Shown one piece after another: positions 11,623 to 22,444 of a DNA stretch of 64,000 bases (within the stretch, counting starts at the first letter, position 1; each line of letters begins with the position of its first letter). This stretch comes from Sophora flavescens. Lineage: Eukaryota; Streptophyta; Magnoliopsida; Fabales; Fabaceae. The notes below the pieces were generated by a model that searched no databases, was not told the origin of the DNA, and was given only the letters and a program-made list of their open reading frames with translations. The translations under genes and the position numbers were made by a program. Location of the stretch: positions 1-64,000 of the forward strand of contig JAUPTC010000171.1 in assembly GCA_030762895.1 (NCBI GenBank). The letters run 5' to 3'.

Positions 11623-12515
11623 ATGAAGAAAAAATGATGCCAAGAAAATGGAGGATCTTTTCTATTCTAGATGCTATGTGAAGAACAAGATATGTAGCTT
11701 GGTCATTGATAGAAAGGGTTACATCAACCTAGCTAGTACCACCATGGTGAAAAAGTTGGGACTTCCTCTTCTAGAGCATCCACAGCCGTATGTCATTTGG
11801 AGCATCCCGGAGTTTAGTGATTTCGGTGACGTGATGGTGAACAAACAAGTACGAGTGCCATTCCGGATTGGGAGATATGAGGATGAGGTGTTATGTGATG
11901 TGGTGCCTATAGAAACAAGGCACTTGGTACTTGGGCGTCCTTGGAGAGCTGAACGAGACGCGAAATATGATGTCTACAACAATAGGTACTCATTTGTATT
12001 TAATAATCGTAAAATTACTCTTGGATCATTGTCACCAAAACAAGTGTATGAAGATCAAATGTACTTGAAAGGAGAGAGTGAGAAAAAAAGAATGATTGAG
12101 AAATCAATAAAAGAAGAGTGTTCGGTGAATGGGGAAAGCAAAGAAGGAGAAGTAATAAAAAAGAAAGCCATGAGAAAAAGGTAGAAGAAAAGGGAATGGA
12201 GGAAAACAAACAGAATGAAAAAGATGTTGAGAAAAAGGTGGAGACTGCATTTTTTGAAGGGGAAAAAAAAAGAAAAAAATTGAGGCAAAGGTTGAAAGAA
12301 GAATGGAGAGTCTTCCTATAAAAGAAAATAAGGTGAAGGGAGCAATGTTGGCAAGGCAGCCTACATATATCTTTCTATGTAAAGATGCTTGTTTGACTAC
12401 TAATGCAAACTCTTTGCCTAGAGGTGATGACTCTATTTTGAAGGAAGTTGAAGAAACAATTCCAAGAGAGGTGCCCCATGGATTCAAAATGGTTGTGTTT
12501 GAACCAGGAGGATAA
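11623..12515 (+). pseudogene. Degenerate protease + RT-linker ORF, copy 3
   Basis: An extra A after ATG 11623 breaks the start, so the open frame begins at the internal ATG 11648 (MEDLFYSRCY). The K/E linker is shifted near 12165-12184. The linker segment 12303-12515 ends VVFEPGG. Confidence 0.78.
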
Positions 12516-12571
12516 AGAAGACTCCTTAAGGCAATAAATTCGAGGTCGAATTCTTTTCAAGAGGGTGGGAA

Positions 12572-13414
12572 TGATGCAAACCAAGGATGATGTCCAATTT
12601 GAGGCCAAATTAATATTTTTGATGAAAAATTTATTTTCATTGTGGTGAACCCGTATGCTTGATTTGGTCATATCTTGAGCTACGAATATCCGATTGATGC
12701 ATTCTTTGGTGCGTTGGAAAGCTTAGGGAATTATCTACAAATCATATCTCAGGCCTCTTGACCAAATTCGGCTTCTATCATGGTGAAAAACGGGCTGCAA
12801 GTTTAATATGAATTCTTGGACCTTAAATGAGTTATATGTTTAATTGGGCTACACTAAGCTTGATGAATGAGCAAGGTCCATTATGAATGGTGGCTGGCAC
12901 GTTTTTGGAACTTACAAAGGAGAGCAACCTTTGGCTTGCATGCCTAGGTAACTCCTTTAGAAGTTATGGAACCACTTTTATTATTTTCTTAAGTAGGATA
13001 GTTATGTTCTTTTAATAACCACTTAGTGGAGAGTTATGTCTAGTTATTAGGAGTTTATGTCATCTTATGATGACCTTTGGTTTTTATTTCCCTATGCTAT
13101 ATGTACACACCTATTACATGAGGAATGATAACTTGGATGTTGAATTTGGATTGAAATCCATTTGTGAGAGAATTGTCTCTCTTTGGTTCTTGGTTGAGCC
13201 AACTATTGTTCTTATCAAGAATCCACGATTCTTGTGGCGAACCTCACTTGGCTTATCAATCTCTCTAGTTTGTGGCGCCATCACCATCTCTATTCTCCAT
13301 CCATTTGTTTCTTTTCTTCCCTTTATTTTAATCTCAAAAATTGTTCCGCAAATTAATTGGTAAAATTCAACCAAAAAGATCATCAAAGGCAACCTCACCA
13401 TTTGGTTGTCATCA
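12572..13414 (+). repeat. LTR_A, unit 3 (843 bp)
   Basis: TGATGCAAACC...GTTGTCATCA. TATA candidate TATATGTA at 13098-13105. Confidence 0.93.
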
Positions 13415-14040
13415 AGTGGTATCAAAGCTTAGGCTTTGGTTGAATTTCTGAGTTTTGTTCTTCATATTCTACCTATCTTCTTTTCTTCTTTTAAACCAAC
13501 AAACTATCAAAAAAAAAATTACACTTTGATTCTATTTGTGAAGGGAAAATTTCGTGGTTGTTGTTCTTGCTCAAAAAAAAAATTGCAAGTGTGATTCTCT
13601 TCTTCAAAGTTTGAAAAAAAAATTGCACAAATTATAAGGAAAAAAAAAAAGTGTGCATGAAATCTTGGAAAAAAAAAGAGAAGAGAAGAGAAGAGAAGAG
13701 AAAAGTCTATTTGAGCAATTTGTGTTCTTGAAAAAAAATATTTCCCTTCTTCCTTTGTTCTTATTTCCCATAGCTTTGCTTTTCTAGCCTTTCATTTTAT
13801 TCTCCTGTTTTTTGATAAGTTTTGTGATTTTTGTTACTTGATTTTTGGATTTTTGTGTGGATTGTGTTTGACTCCTCTAAGGCCTAAGAGAGAACAATTG
13901 AGTGGAAAAAGGAAAGAGTGAAGATTACATCTTGTGTGGAAAAAGCCAATTGAGTGAAATACCTTTGTGTGCACAAGTGAGGGAGTGTAGTGAGGAATTT
14001 TATAATTTCTTGTTATCTTTTGATATTGTGTGTTCAAGTG
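13415..14040 (+). other. PBS and untranslated leader, unit 4
   Basis: PBS TGGTATCAAAGC is at 13417-13428, followed by the same A-rich leader as unit 3. Confidence 0.85.
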
Positions 14041-15151
14041 ATGGCAGCCCATGAAGATAGTCCATCATTTTCTCCAAGGTCTTCAACTCTTTATGCTAGA
14101 ATGACTACTCAAATACAAAACCTTCAAAGGCAAATGGAGCAAATGAGTGCAAATTATGATAGACAACTTGCCATCCTTCAAAACCGAGAAGATAGAATTG
14201 AAAGGGTCAAGATCCAAGTTCCTACCTTTCATGGGAAGAATGATCCCGAAGTCTATTTGGAATGGGAGATGAAGATAGAGCAAGTGTTCAATTGCAATAA
14301 TTACAATGAGAAAAAGAAAATGAAGTTAGCATCTCTTCAATTTAAGGACTATGCACTTGTTTGGTGGGATCAATTTCAAAAAGAGAGAAGACGATGTGGG
14401 GCGGAGCCTATTGAGACTTGGGTTGAGATGAGAAAAATAATGAGGAGAAGATATGCTCCATACCATTGCCATAGAGTTCTTCACAACAAATTAACGAATG
14501 AGGGCAACACTTCAACCTCTAAGGAGGCCGTGGCAAGTGCTCATGGAAAGAAACCTATGGAAGTCTCTCCTAATTTGAGAGAAAATGAAAAAAAGAGTGA
14601 AAAAAAATTGAAAAGAAGAGTGATGAAAATGTGAAAAAGAATCAAGAAAAAAATGTGAAAAAAATGAGAGTATGGAAAAGAGTGAGAGACAAGAAAAAGA
14701 TGAGAGCAAAACAAAAAGTGAGGAGGAAAAAGTAAATGCATGTTTTGATGTTTTTCCTAACTCTTTGCCTACTTGTGTTGATTCTCTTTTGAAGGAAATT
14801 GAAGATGTTCCTCCAATGGAAGCTCGCAAGACAACCGATGTAATTGAAGAGCTCATCCAAAAGGAAGTACCCCATGGTTTGGAAACTTGCATGGATTCCC
14901 AAATGCTCAACCAATCACCCACTCTTGCTTTACCTCCTATTGAAATATATTTTGAACTTAAGTCTGAAGCACCCAATGTGATTGTGAGGAATACTTTAGA
15001 TGGACCACCCATATCTAATTTTGGTGATGAAGATTGTTTCAATTCGAGGTCGAATTCACTCAAAGAAGGAGGGGATGATATGAGCCAAGGGGGGGCAAGT
15101 CAACTTGTCATCAAGAATGATATGAGCCCAATAAGGAGCATGGACCAATGA
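14041..15151 (+). pseudogene. gag-like ORF, copy 4 (frameshift plus early stop)
   Basis: Frames 14041-14634 and 14672-15151 carry the same breaks as copy 3, including the RSMDQ stop. These breaks therefore predate the copy 3 / copy 4 duplication. Confidence 0.75.
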
Positions 15152-16001
15152 GCACTAAAAGGACTTGGTGGGTCTAAGACAAGAGCAAGAGCCAAGAAAG
15201 ACCAAGAAGTTCTAAACCAAATAGTGTCAACCTTGATGGAAACAAGCCCAAGTTCAAGTCTTGATGGAGTGGAGGACAAAATGGTTACTTATCTCATCCA
15301 ACTTGAAGACCCATGATGGGCTTGGATGTCCACTTCCCATATTATCATTTTCTAGTTTATTTCTTTTAAATAAAGTGCAATAAACTTGGGTTTTATGAAG
15401 AATTTCGAATTTGGGTGCATAGTGGGAGGAATCTTGTTGGTTTGCATACCAATAGTAACTCCTTTAAGTTTTTAGCCTTTTTTTTATGTTTTGTTACTTA
15501 TGTGGGAGTTACACTTTTAATTTGAGAAATAAGTGTGGCTGCTACATAATGATAGAGAGAGGGTAATAAGTCACTATTAAGTGGTTGAGTTATGTGTGAG
15601 TTTAGTAAGTCATGAATAGGCTAGTTATGTGGGGGTTATGGAATCATTGGGAAGACAAAGGGTGAAGCCAAATGTTGGCAGCCACACCCCTATATGTAAC
15701 ATGCCTAAACACATGAATAAACAACTTGGATGTTGAATTTGGATTGAAATCCATTTGTGAGAGAATTGTCTCTCTTTGGTTCTTGGTTGAGCCAACTATT
15801 GTTCTTATCAAGAATGCAAGATTCTTGTGGCGAACTTCATAGGCTTATCAAACTCTCTAGTTTGTGGCGCCATACCATCTCTAATCTTCACCATTTTCAT
15901 ATTTTCTTCCTTTTATGATACAACTCAATTCTGACTTGGATTGGTAAAATTCAACCAAAAAGATCATCAACAAGGCAACCTCACTCATATGATTGCCATC
16001 C
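15076..16001 (+). repeat. LTR_B, unit 4
   Basis: 926 bp with the PPT upstream. It has GATGTTGAATTTGG where copies 1-3 have GATGTTGGATTTGG, matching LTR_A at that site. Confidence 0.85.
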
Positions 16002-16073
16002 TTCCTAGAGTGACTTATGATTTTGTTTTTTCAACTTTTTTCGGAAGTTTGAATTTTTCTTAGTGGGTTCTTC

Positions 16074-16978
16074 ATGGAGTCACTAATGAAGAAAAATGAT
16101 GCCAAGAAAATGGAGGATCTTTTCAATTCTAGATGCTATGTGAAGAACAAGATATGTAGCTTGGTCATTGATAGAAAGGGTTACATCAACCTAGCTAGTA
16201 CCACCATGGTGAAAAAGTTGGGACTTCCTCTTCTAGAGCATCCACAGCCGTATGTCATTTGGAGCATCCCGGAGTTTAGTGATTTCGGTGACGTGATGGT
16301 GAACAAACAAGTACGAGTGCCATTCCGGATTGGGAGATATGAGGATGAGGTGTTATGTGATGTGGTGCCTATAGAAACAAGGCACTTGGTACTTGGGCGC
16401 CCTTGGAGAGCTGAACGAGACGCGAAATATGATGTCTACAACAATAGGTACTCATTTGTATTTAATAATCGTAAAATTACTCTTGGATCATTGTCACCAA
16501 AACAAGTGTATGAAGATCAAATGTACTTGAAAGGAGAGAGTGAGAAAAAAAGAATGATTGAGAAATCAATAAAAGAAGAGTGTTCGGTGAATGGGGAAAG
16601 CAAAGAAGGAGAAGTAATAAAAAAAGAAAGCCATGAGAAAAAGGTAGAAGAAAAGGGAATGGAGGAAAACAAACAGAATGAAAAAGATGTTGAGAAAAAG
16701 GTGGAGACTGCATTTTTTGAAGGGGAAAAAAAAAGAAAAAAATTGAGGCAAAGGTTGAAAGAAGAATGGAGAGTCTTCCTATAAAAGAAAATAAGGTGAA
16801 GGGAGCAATGTTGGCAAGGCAGCCTACATATATCTTTCTATGTAAAGATGCTTGTTTGACTACTAATGCAAACTCTTTGCCTAGAGGTGATGACTCTATT
16901 TTGAAGGAAGTTGAAGAAACAATTCCAAGAGAGGTGCCCCATGGATTCAAAATGGTTGTGTTTGAACCAGGAGGATAA
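16074..16978 (+). pseudogene. Degenerate protease + RT-linker ORF, copy 4
   Basis: The longest open version: an insertion (GGTTCTTCAT) before GGAGTCACTAATG creates ATG 16074, and the frame stays open for 236 codons to 16784, through the protease-like domain and K/E linker. It still has DRKG at the catalytic site. The linker segment (from 16766) is in another frame and ends VVFEPGG at 16978. Confidence 0.75.
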
Positions 16979-17034
16979 AGAAGACTCCTTAAGGCAATAA
17001 ATTCGAGGTCGAATTCTTTTCAAGAGGGTGGGAA

Positions 17035-17876
17035 TGATGCAAACCAAGGATGATGTCCAATTTGAGGCCAAATTAATATTTTTGATGAAAAATTTATTTT
17101 CATTGTGGTGAACCCGTATGCTTGATTTGGTCATATCTTGAGCTACGAATATCCGATTGATGCATTCTTTGGTGCGTTGGAAAGCTTAGGGAATTATCTA
17201 CAAATCATATCTCAGGCCTCTTGACCAAATTCGGCTTCTATCATGGTGAAAAACGGGCTGTAAGTTTAATATGAATTCTTGGACCTTAAATGAGTTATAT
17301 GTTAATTGGGCTACACTAAGCTTGATGAATGAGCAAGGTCCATTATGAATGGTGGCTGGCACGTTTTTGGAACTTACAAAGGAGAGCAACCTTTGGCTTG
17401 CATGCCTAGGTAACTCCTTTAGAAGTTATGGAACCACTTTTATTATTTTCTTAAGTAGGATAGTTATGTTCTTTTAATAACCACTTAGTGGAGAGTTATG
17501 TCTAGTTATTAGGAGTTTATGTCATCTTATGATGACCTTTGGTTTTTATTTCCCTATGCTATATGTACACACCTATTACATGAGGAATGATAACTTGGAT
17601 GTTGAATTTGGATTGAAATCCATTTGTGAGAGAATTGTCTCTCTTTGGTTCTTGGTTGAGCCAACTATTGTTCTTATCAAGAATCCACGATTCTTGTGGC
17701 GAACCTCACTTGGCTTATCAATCTCTCTAGTTTGTGGCGCCATCACCATCTCTATTCTCCATCCATTTGTTTCTTTTCTTCCCTTTATTTTAATCTCAAA
17801 AATTGTTCCGCAAATTAATTGGTAAAATTCAACCAAAAAGATCATCAAAGGCAACCTCACCATTTGGTTGTCATCA
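17035..17876 (+). repeat. LTR_A, unit 4: right end of the 4.45 kb array
   Basis: 842 bp, ending GTTGTCATCA. The next bases are GTTAACCATGG, that is, minisatellite. GTTAA (17877-17881) is the expected right-hand target-site duplication if the array began as one insertion; the partner lies outside the window. Confidence 0.92.
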
Positions 17877-18683
17877 GTTAACCATGGGATCCTTGCAAGT
17901 GGGTCATGGCTTATCCATAGGATCCATCAAAGTGGGTCATGGGTTAACAATGGGATCCATTCTATGGGGATCCTTGCAAGGGGGTCTTGGGTTAATCATG
18001 TGATCATGGCAAGTGGGACAATGGTTAAACAAGGGATCCTTGCAAGTGGGTCTTGGGTTAACAATGGGATCCTTTCTAAGGGGGTCCTGGAAAGGGGGTC
18101 GGAGGTTAACCAGGGGATGCTTAAAGTAGGCCATGGGATAACCACGTGATCTTGGCAAGGGGATCATGGGAAAATCATGGGATCCTTGCAAGGGTGTCAT
18201 GGGTTAACCCTGGGATCCTTGCAAGGGGGTCATGGGTTAACCATGGGATCCTTGCAAGGGGGTCATGGGTTAACCATATGGCAAGTGGGTGAAGGGTTAA
18301 CCATGGGATCCTTGCAACTAGGTCAAGGGTTAACCATTGGATATATTCTAGGTGGATCCTTGCACGGGGGTCATGGGCTAACCATGGGATCCTTACAAGT
18401 GGGTCATGGGAAAATCCTCGGATCCTTGCAAGGGGGTCATTGTTTAACCATCGGATCCTTGCAAGGTGGTCATGTGTTAACCTTTCGATCCTTGCAAGGG
18501 GGTCATTTGTTAACCATGTGATCCTAGCAAAGGGGTCATGGGTTAACCATGGAATCAAGGCAAGTGGGTCATGGGAAAACCCTAGGATCCTTACAAGAGG
18601 GTCATGGGTTAATCATGGTATCCTTGCAAGTGGTTCGTGGGTTAACTAGGGGTCGTGGGTTAATCATGCGACCCTGGTAAGTG
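17877..18683 (+). repeat. 33-bp minisatellite, block 1
   Basis: Diverged tandem repeats of a 33-bp unit containing the palindromes GGTTAACC, CCATGG, GGATCC and CTTGCAAG. Because 33 is divisible by three, open frames run through it on both strands (11-residue periods such as MGSLQVGHGLT). I consider these artefacts of the repeat, not genes. Confidence 0.95.
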
Positions 18684-18905
18684 TGATATGATCCAAAAAA
18701 AGGATCATGTAAATTTTCGGATCTATCCTTGAGTGACAACAAAAATTATAGAAGAAGATGAAATACAAAATTGGATAAGATGAGAAATGGGAGGTAGGCA
18801 CCACAAATCCAAGTGGATTTGATAAGCCTAGTTGAGGTTCGCCACAAGAATCTTGGATTCTTGATAAGAACAAGGGTGGTTCAATGAAGAACCCAAGAGA
18901 GAACA
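18684..18905 (-). repeat. Inverted 3' part of LTR_D
   Basis: Reverse complement of about the last 220 bp of the LTR at 20595-21443, from TGTTCTCTCTTGGG to the terminal GGATCATATCA. Confidence 0.88.
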
Positions 18906-18907
18906 AA

Positions 18908-19482
18908 TGATGCAAACCAAGAATGATTCCAATTTAAGGCCAAATTAGTTTTGATAAAAATTTTATTTCCATTTGTGATGAACCCGTATTCTTGTTTGGG
19001 CTGTATCTTGAGCTACAAATCTCCGATTGATACGTTCTTTGGTGCGTTGGAAAGCTGAGGAAATTAACTACAAATAGTATTTCAAGCCTCCTGACAAGTT
19101 TCGACGTATATCATTATGAAAATGGTGACAACTTTAACTGAAGCAAGTAAAGTAGTATTTTCTAGTTTATTTTAATTCAATAAAAGTGTAATAAATTTTG
19201 GACGCTGCACATGTTAATTATGCTTGTGTGGACGGTGCACATGTTAATTATGCTTGTGTGGAGGGTGCACATGTTAATTGGGAGAGCAACCTTTGGCTTG
19301 CATGCCTAGGAAACTCCTTTTTAGTCATGAACCACTTTTATTATCCACTTAGTTTTCATTAGTTGTTTTAATTAGTCACTTAGTGGATTAATTATTGTTT
19401 TATGGGGAATTAGTCACATTAAGATGACAATTTTTTTAAGCATATTTTATGCACCCCGTTTTCCTATATGTATGCATCTAGA
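18908..19482 (+). repeat. 5' part (U3) of LTR_D
   Basis: Starts TGATGCAAACC and follows the right-hand LTR to CTATATGTATGCATCTAGA, just past the TATA-like site. There it switches to inverted LTR sequence. It contains a ~30-bp tandem repeat at 19199-19280. Confidence 0.88.
19199..19280 (+). repeat. 30-bp tandem repeat in LTR_D U3
   Basis: Nearly three copies of a unit containing GTGCACATGTTAATTATGC. The same array is in the right LTR at about 20886-20968. GTGCAC is palindromic. A U3 enhancer-like role is possible but untested. Confidence 0.8.
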
Positions 19483-19555
19483 AGATGAAATACAAAATTG
19501 GATAAGATGAGAAATGGGAGATAGGCGCCACAAATCCAAGTGGATTTGATAAGCC
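19483..19555 (-). repeat. Second inverted fragment of LTR_D
   Basis: Matches 18749-18821 (GATGAAATACAAAATTGG to GATTTGATAAGC) in the same minus orientation. It joins the U3 part to the element leader, so the left LTR has two switch points. Confidence 0.82.
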
Positions 19556-19632
19556 ATCCTTCCTAGAGTGACTTTTTGATTTTGTTCTTCGATTTTTTTT
19601 CAAAAAAAAAAATCTTCTTCCCATCACATATC

Positions 19633-20538
19633 ATGTCAACACTATTCCTTGAAATGGAAAGATTTCAAAGAAGCATGGAGAAGCTCACTGTGACTCTTGA
19701 CAAGCTAGTAGAAATAAAAAGGAGGAGGCATGGAGGAAGGAGATATGGGGGTTGCGATAGAGAAATTGAAAAGGAGAATAAAGAGTGCGAAAAAAGGAAG
19801 AGAAAAGAGTTGAGAATGAAAAAACAAATTTTTGAAAATGAAGCATGTTGGAAGAAAATGGTTGAAGAAAAGATGAGAGCAAAAAAAGAAAGTGAGTTGA
19901 AAGAAACAAACTTGAATGTTTGTTTTGATGCTATTCCTAATTCTTTGCCTAGTTGTGTTGATTCTCTTTTGAAGGAAGTTGAGTGGGTTCCTCCAAAGGA
20001 AGCTTGCAAGACATTCATTGAAATTGAAGCTGTGATTCCAAAGGAATCTTGCAAGCCATTCAAGGAAATTGAAAATGAAATTCCCAATGAAGAATGCAAG
20101 GTATCAATTGGAGTTGAATTGCAAGAGGAAAATAAGGAGATGAAGACAACTAGAGAATGGCTTACCCCTAAAGCCGAAAATAAGTCCTCAAATCCACTTG
20201 GGAAGTCATGGCAATCCATTACTCTAATTCCTTCTTCTAGATTAGCTTGTGGATACAAATGTTGGGATTCTTCTATTTTGGGTCATTTATCTAACATTTC
20301 TCCCCTAGGTCTTGAAGAAAAGAATAGTGAAGGCCAAACCACAAAAAGCAAAGAGCAACAACAAAAGAGTGAGGCAGAGGTTGAAAAAAAAATTGAGAGT
20401 TTGATTGTAATAGAAATCAAGGTGATGTTCCTATCTTTTCCTAGAGGTGATGATTCTATTTTCAAGGAAGTTGAAGAAGTAATTCCAAGAGAGGTGCCCC
20501 ATGGATTCAAAAGAGTTGTGTTTGAACCTGGAGGATGA
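19633..20538 (+). CDS. Non-autonomous element ORF (301 aa), K/E-rich with RT-linker motif
   Basis: Uninterrupted from ATG 19633 to TGA 20538. The N-terminus (MSTLFLEMERFQRSMEKL) is predicted coiled-coil-like, followed by a very basic/acidic K/E/R stretch (residues ~30-95). Next come repeated SLLKEVE / PKEACK / PKESCK / NEECK segments (residues ~110-165) and a Ser-rich part. The C-terminus reads FPRGDDSIFKEVEEV, PREVPHGFK and VVFEPGG. The last 50 residues match the linker ORF of the 4.45 kb units, with the same fusion of pre-RT linker to integrase tail. It has no gag zinc knuckle, protease, RT or IN. Function is unknown; an intact frame in a rearranged element suggests fairly recent activity, or chance. 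Confidence 0.65.
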   Translation: MSTLFLEMERFQRSMEKLTVTLDKLVEIKRRRHGGRRYGGCDREIEKENKECEKRKRKELRMKKQIFENEACWKKMVEEKMRAKKESELKETNLNVCFDAIPNSLPSCVDSLLKEVEWVPPKEACKTFIEIEAVIPKESCKPFKEIENEIPNEECKVSIGVELQEENKEMKTTREWLTPKAENKSSNPLGKSWQSITLIPSSRLACGYKCWDSSILGHLSNISPLGLEEKNSEGQTTKSKEQQQKSEAEVEKKIESLIVIEIKVMFLSFPRGDDSIFKEVEEVIPREVPHGFKRVVFEPGG

Positions 20539-20581
20539 AGGCGATTCCCAAAGGCAATAAATTCGAGGTCGAATTCTCTTC

Positions 20582-20594
20582 AAGAGGGAGGGAA
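20582..20594 (+). other. Polypurine tract of the LTR_D element
   Basis: AAGAGGGAGGGAA directly before TGATGCAAACC at 20595, preceded by the AATTCGAGGTCGAATTC box. Confidence 0.85.
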
Positions 20595-21443
20595 TGATGC
20601 AAACCAAGAATGATTCCAATTTAAGGCCAAATTAGTTTTGATGAAAATTTTATTTCCATTTGTGATGAACCCATATTCTTGTTTGGGCTGTATCTTGAGC
20701 TACAAATCTCCGATTGATACATTCTTTGGTGCGTTGGAAAGATGAGGAAATTATCTACAAATCGTATTTCAAGCATCTTGACCAGATTCGGCTTATATCA
20801 CTATGAAAATGGTGACAACTTTAATTGAAGCAAGTAAAGTAGTATTTTCTAGTTTATTTTAATTTAATAAAAGTGTAATAAATTTTGGACAGTGCACATG
20901 TTAATTATGCTTGTATGGACGGTGCACATGTTAATTATGCTTGTGTGGATGGTGCACATGTTAATTGGGAGGGCAACCTTTGGCTTGCATGCCTAGGAAA
21001 CTCCTTTTTAGTCATGAACCACTTTTATTATCCACTTAGTTTTCATTAGTTGTTTTAATTAGTCACTTAGTGGATTGATTATTGTTTTATGGGGAATTAG
21101 TCACATTAAGATGACAATTTTGTAAGCATATTCTATGCACCCCATTTTCCTATATGTATGCATCTAGAACATGAATAAAAAAAACTTTGATGTTCAATTT
21201 GGTTTTTACCAATTGTGAGAGTGTTCTCTCTTGGGTTCTTCATTGAACCACCCTTGTTCTTATCAAGAATCCAAGATTCTTGTGGTGAACCTCACCTTGG
21301 CTTATCAAATCCACTTGGATTTGTGGCGCCTACCTCCCATTTCTCATCTTATCCAATTTTGCATTTCATCTTCTTCTATAATTTTTGTTGTCACTCAAGG
21401 ATAGATCTGAAAATTTACATGATCCTTTTTTTGGATCATATCA
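20595..21443 (+). repeat. LTR_D, right-hand copy (849 bp)
   Basis: TGATGCAAACC...GGATCATATCA. Its U3 is a diverged relative of the LTR_A U3. Its R/U5 matches that of the ten nested LTRs in the 30-kb array. TATA-like CCTATATGTATG near 21150. Confidence 0.92.
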
Positions 21444-22444
21444 AAGTGGCTAATGGTTTAAACATGGGATCCTTGCAAGTGGGTCATAGGTTAACCATGG
21501 GATCCTTGCAAGTGGGTCATGGGTTAACCATGACATCCTTTCTATGGGGATCCATGCAAGGGGGTCATGGGTTAACCATAGGATCATGGCAAGTGGATCA
21601 TGGGTCAACCATGGGATCTTTGCAAGTGGGTCATGGGTTAACCATGGGATCCTTGGAAGGGGGTCATGGGTTAACCATGGGATCCTTGAAAGTGGGTCAG
21701 GGGTTAACGATGGGATCCTTTCAAGGGGGATCCTTGCAAGGGGTTATGGGTTAACCGTTGGATTATGGCATGTGGGTCATGGGTTAACCATGGGATCCTT
21801 GCAAAGAGGTCATGGGTTAACCATAGGATCATGGGAAGTGGATCATGGGTTAAGCATGGGATCCTTGCAAGTGGGTCATGGGTTAACCATGCGATCCTTG
21901 CAAGGGGGTCATGGGTTAATCATGGGATCCTTGCAAGTGGGTCATGGGTTAACCATGGGATCCTTACAATAGGGTCATGGGTTAACCATGGGATCCTTGC
22001 AAGGGGTCATGGGTTAATCATGCGATCATGGCAAGTAGGTAATGGGTTAACCATGGGATCCCTACAAGTGGGTAATGGGTTAACCATGGGATCCTTGTAA
22101 GTGGGTAATGGGTTAACCATGGGATCATTGCAAGGGGGTCATGGGTTAACCATGGGATCCTTGCAAAGGTGATTTGGGTTAACCATGGGATCCTTGCAAG
22201 GAGGTTATGGGTTAGCCATGGGATCCTTGCAAGGGGGTCATGGGTTAACCATGGGATCAATGCAAGGGGGTTATTGGTTAACCATGGGATAATGGCAAGT
22301 GGTCATGTGTTAACCATGGAATCCTTGGAAAGGGGTTATGGGTTAACCATGGGATCATTGAAAGTGGGTCATCTATTAACCAAGGGATCTTTGCAAGTGG
22401 GACTTGGGTTAACCATGGGATCGTTGCATGGGGGTCATGGGTAA
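21444..22444 (+). repeat. 33-bp minisatellite, block 2
   Basis: Same unit and orientation as block 1. Copies here are among the most regular in the window (MGSLQVGHGLT periods). Confidence 0.95.

Larger units (their letters stand above)
1..17876 (+). repeat. Tandem array of ~4.45 kb composite retrotransposon units (4 copies)
   Basis: LTR_A ends at 54, 4508, 8959, 13414 and 17876, giving units of 4454, 4451, 4455 and 4462 bp. Each unit contains in order: PBS and leader, gag-like ORF, PPT, LTR_B, protease/RT-linker ORF, PPT and LTR_A. Copies differ by scattered substitutions and homopolymer indels only. The alternation of two LTR types means the repeat is a head-to-tail dimer (A-int1-B-int2) rather than one ordinary element. 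The right edge abuts the 33-bp minisatellite, starting GTTAA; the left edge is outside the window. Confidence 0.95.
18684..21443 (+). mobile_element. Rearranged non-autonomous LTR retrotransposon (LTR_D family), TSD AAGTG
   Basis: AAGTG at 18679-18683 is repeated at 21444-21448. The right LTR (20595-21443) is normal and plus-strand. The left side starts TGATATGATCC, the reverse complement of the LTR 3' end, so both outer termini are U5 ends. Inside, a plus-strand 5' LTR part and a second inverted LTR piece precede the ORF. No usable PBS is seen; the leader starts CCATCCTTCCTAGAGTGAC, as after LTR_B in the 4.45 kb units. Confidence 0.85.
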
